Of a stretch of DNA of 6,415 bases, positions 5,892-6,415 are shown one piece after another. Within the stretch, counting starts at the first letter, position 1; every line of letters starts with the position of its first letter. The position numbers were made by a program, and so were the translations under genes. Under the pieces are notes generated by a model. It had not been told where the DNA came from. It searched no databases and saw nothing but the letters and a program-made list of their open reading frames with translations. The stretch covers positions 1 through 6,415 of the forward strand of contig JASHTR010000322.1 in the NCBI GenBank assembly GCA_030040455.1. Direction: 5' to 3'. The stretch is from Terriglobia bacterium. GTDB lineage: Bacteria > Acidobacteriota > Terriglobia > UBA7540.

Positions 5892-6415
5892 TGCCTTTTC
5901 CAGCCGGTATTTCTTATGGCTTTGCGGTCTTATTCGGTCTCATTTGTGGCAGCTTTCTGAACGTCTGCATTACCCGCCTTCCTCGTCATCAGTCCGTGGT
6001 TCGACCGCGCTCCTGCTGTCCCGATTGCCGGTCGTTGATCCGATGGTATGACAATATTCCTGTTCTAAGCTATCTTCTGCTCCGTGGGCGGTGCAGGAAC
6101 TGCCGCAGGCGCATCTCCACCCACTACCCGCTGGTAGAGATTCTGACGGCGTGCCTCTTTGTGGCCGGGCTCGCCGAATTTGGCCTATCTCGAGATTTAT
6201 TCAAGGCGATCATCTTCGGCATGTTGATGATCGTTCTGATCTTCACAGATCTCCGCGAGCGGGTGATCCCTCATTCTGTCACCCTCCTGGGCGGCGTGGT
6301 CGGCCTGGTCCTGAGCCTTCTGATTCCCGTCAATGACGCGCTTTTCGAATGGGTTTTTCGCCAGTTGGGATCGTGCTTCCAGCCCCGCTCTCTTCCTTCA
6401 TTGGAGCGGTTGCCG
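5888..6415 (+). CDS. Prepilin peptidase (type IV leader peptidase, A24 family), N-terminal part
   Basis: This membrane aspartic protease cleaves and N-methylates type IV pilins and type II secretion pseudopilins (PilD/GspO). It is cut by the right edge, with 176 codons visible. Membrane helix 1 (about 7-27) contains GSFLNVCITRLP (21-32). The cytoplasmic loop has two zinc-binding pairs, Cys44/Cys47 and Cys69/Cys72, around LIRWYDNIPVLSYLLLRG, with HYPLVEILTA (79-88) after it. Further helices lie at about 83-99, 105-121 and 131-147. Asp121 in FTDLRERVIP is the first catalytic aspartate; the second (GxGD) would be beyond the window. The start overlaps the glycosyltransferase stop (ATGA); ATG 5891 is an alternative. 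After about residue 157 the frame reads RQLGSCFQPRS, unlike the family, while the frame shifted by two gives PVGIVLPAPLSSFIGAVA, which fits better. A one-base loss near the T run at 6354-6358 is therefore likely. Confidence 0.88.
   Translation, partial: MMPFPAGISYGFAVLFGLICGSFLNVCITRLPRHQSVVRPRSCCPDCRSLIRWYDNIPVLSYLLLRGRCRNCRRRISTHYPLVEILTACLFVAGLAEFGLSRDLFKAIIFGMLMIVLIFTDLRERVIPHSVTLLGGVVGLVLSLLIPVNDALFEWVFRQLGSCFQPRSLPSLERLP

Noticed and set aside
6091..6336. Plus-strand open frame of 81 codons inside the prepilin peptidase region
   Set aside because: It is out of frame with the cysteine pairs and Asp121 of the peptidase. It only serves to show that the proposed frameshift must lie after 6336.
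1..6415. Defence system, prophage, CRISPR array, tRNA or rRNA gene, or toxin-antitoxin pair
   Set aside because: All gene-sized space is accounted for by recognisable housekeeping and envelope genes; no regularly spaced repeats, integrase, att-like direct repeats or tRNA-like folds were seen.

Overview
The window is ordinary bacterial chromosome with densely packed housekeeping and cell-envelope genes, and no sign of phage, plasmid, CRISPR or a defence island. The best inference for the host is a Gram-negative-type bacterium of the Acidobacteriota or a nearby lineage. The clues are the gene mixture (an Mla-type lipid-transport ATPase, a WaaE-like LPS-core glycosyltransferase, a BrxA/BrxB-type bacilliredoxin and a prepilin peptidase), a GC-rich composition, and an interspersed palindromic repeat of the GTCATTCCGAGCG type. 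This assignment rests on memory of such genomes and not on a search.

Left part (1-1750). The 5' end of a GlsB/YeaQ-type small membrane protein gene runs off the left edge on the minus strand. Diverging from it are mobA (molybdenum cofactor guanylyltransferase) and a MlaF-like ABC ATPase, joined by a 4-base ATGA overlap. The spacer after the ATPase holds a half copy of the palindromic repeat and a GC-rich hairpin that may end transcription.

Middle (1833-3372). ftsY, the SRP receptor, is on the minus strand. It is divided from a divergent bacilliredoxin gene by a short spacer that carries a good extended -10 promoter for the bacilliredoxin gene. On the other strand, a TAGAAT box is placed so that the ftsY mRNA could be leaderless.

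Right part (2932-6415, plus strand). The bacilliredoxin gene, a YbgC-type thioesterase gene and a family-2 glycosyltransferase gene follow with gaps of 11 and 16 bases and probably form one transcript. A 200-base spacer then holds a weak terminator-like hairpin and a complete copy of the palindromic repeat. Next come a GT-B (GT4-type) glycosyltransferase gene and, overlapping it by ATGA, the start of a prepilin peptidase gene that leaves the right edge. The last part of the peptidase reading frame appears to be shifted by one base near a T run at 6354-6358.

Functionally the window combines protein targeting (FtsY, prepilin peptidase), outer-membrane lipid and LPS work (MlaF-like ATPase, the two glycosyltransferases, perhaps YbgC), thiol redox repair (bacilliredoxin) and cofactor maturation (MobA). 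I found no convincing new multi-gene system. The points most worth checking are the apparent frameshift, the palindromic repeat family, the variant ABC signature, the lost EX7E glutamate in the second glycosyltransferase, and the two start-site structures (possible leaderless ftsY, hairpin at the prepilin peptidase start).
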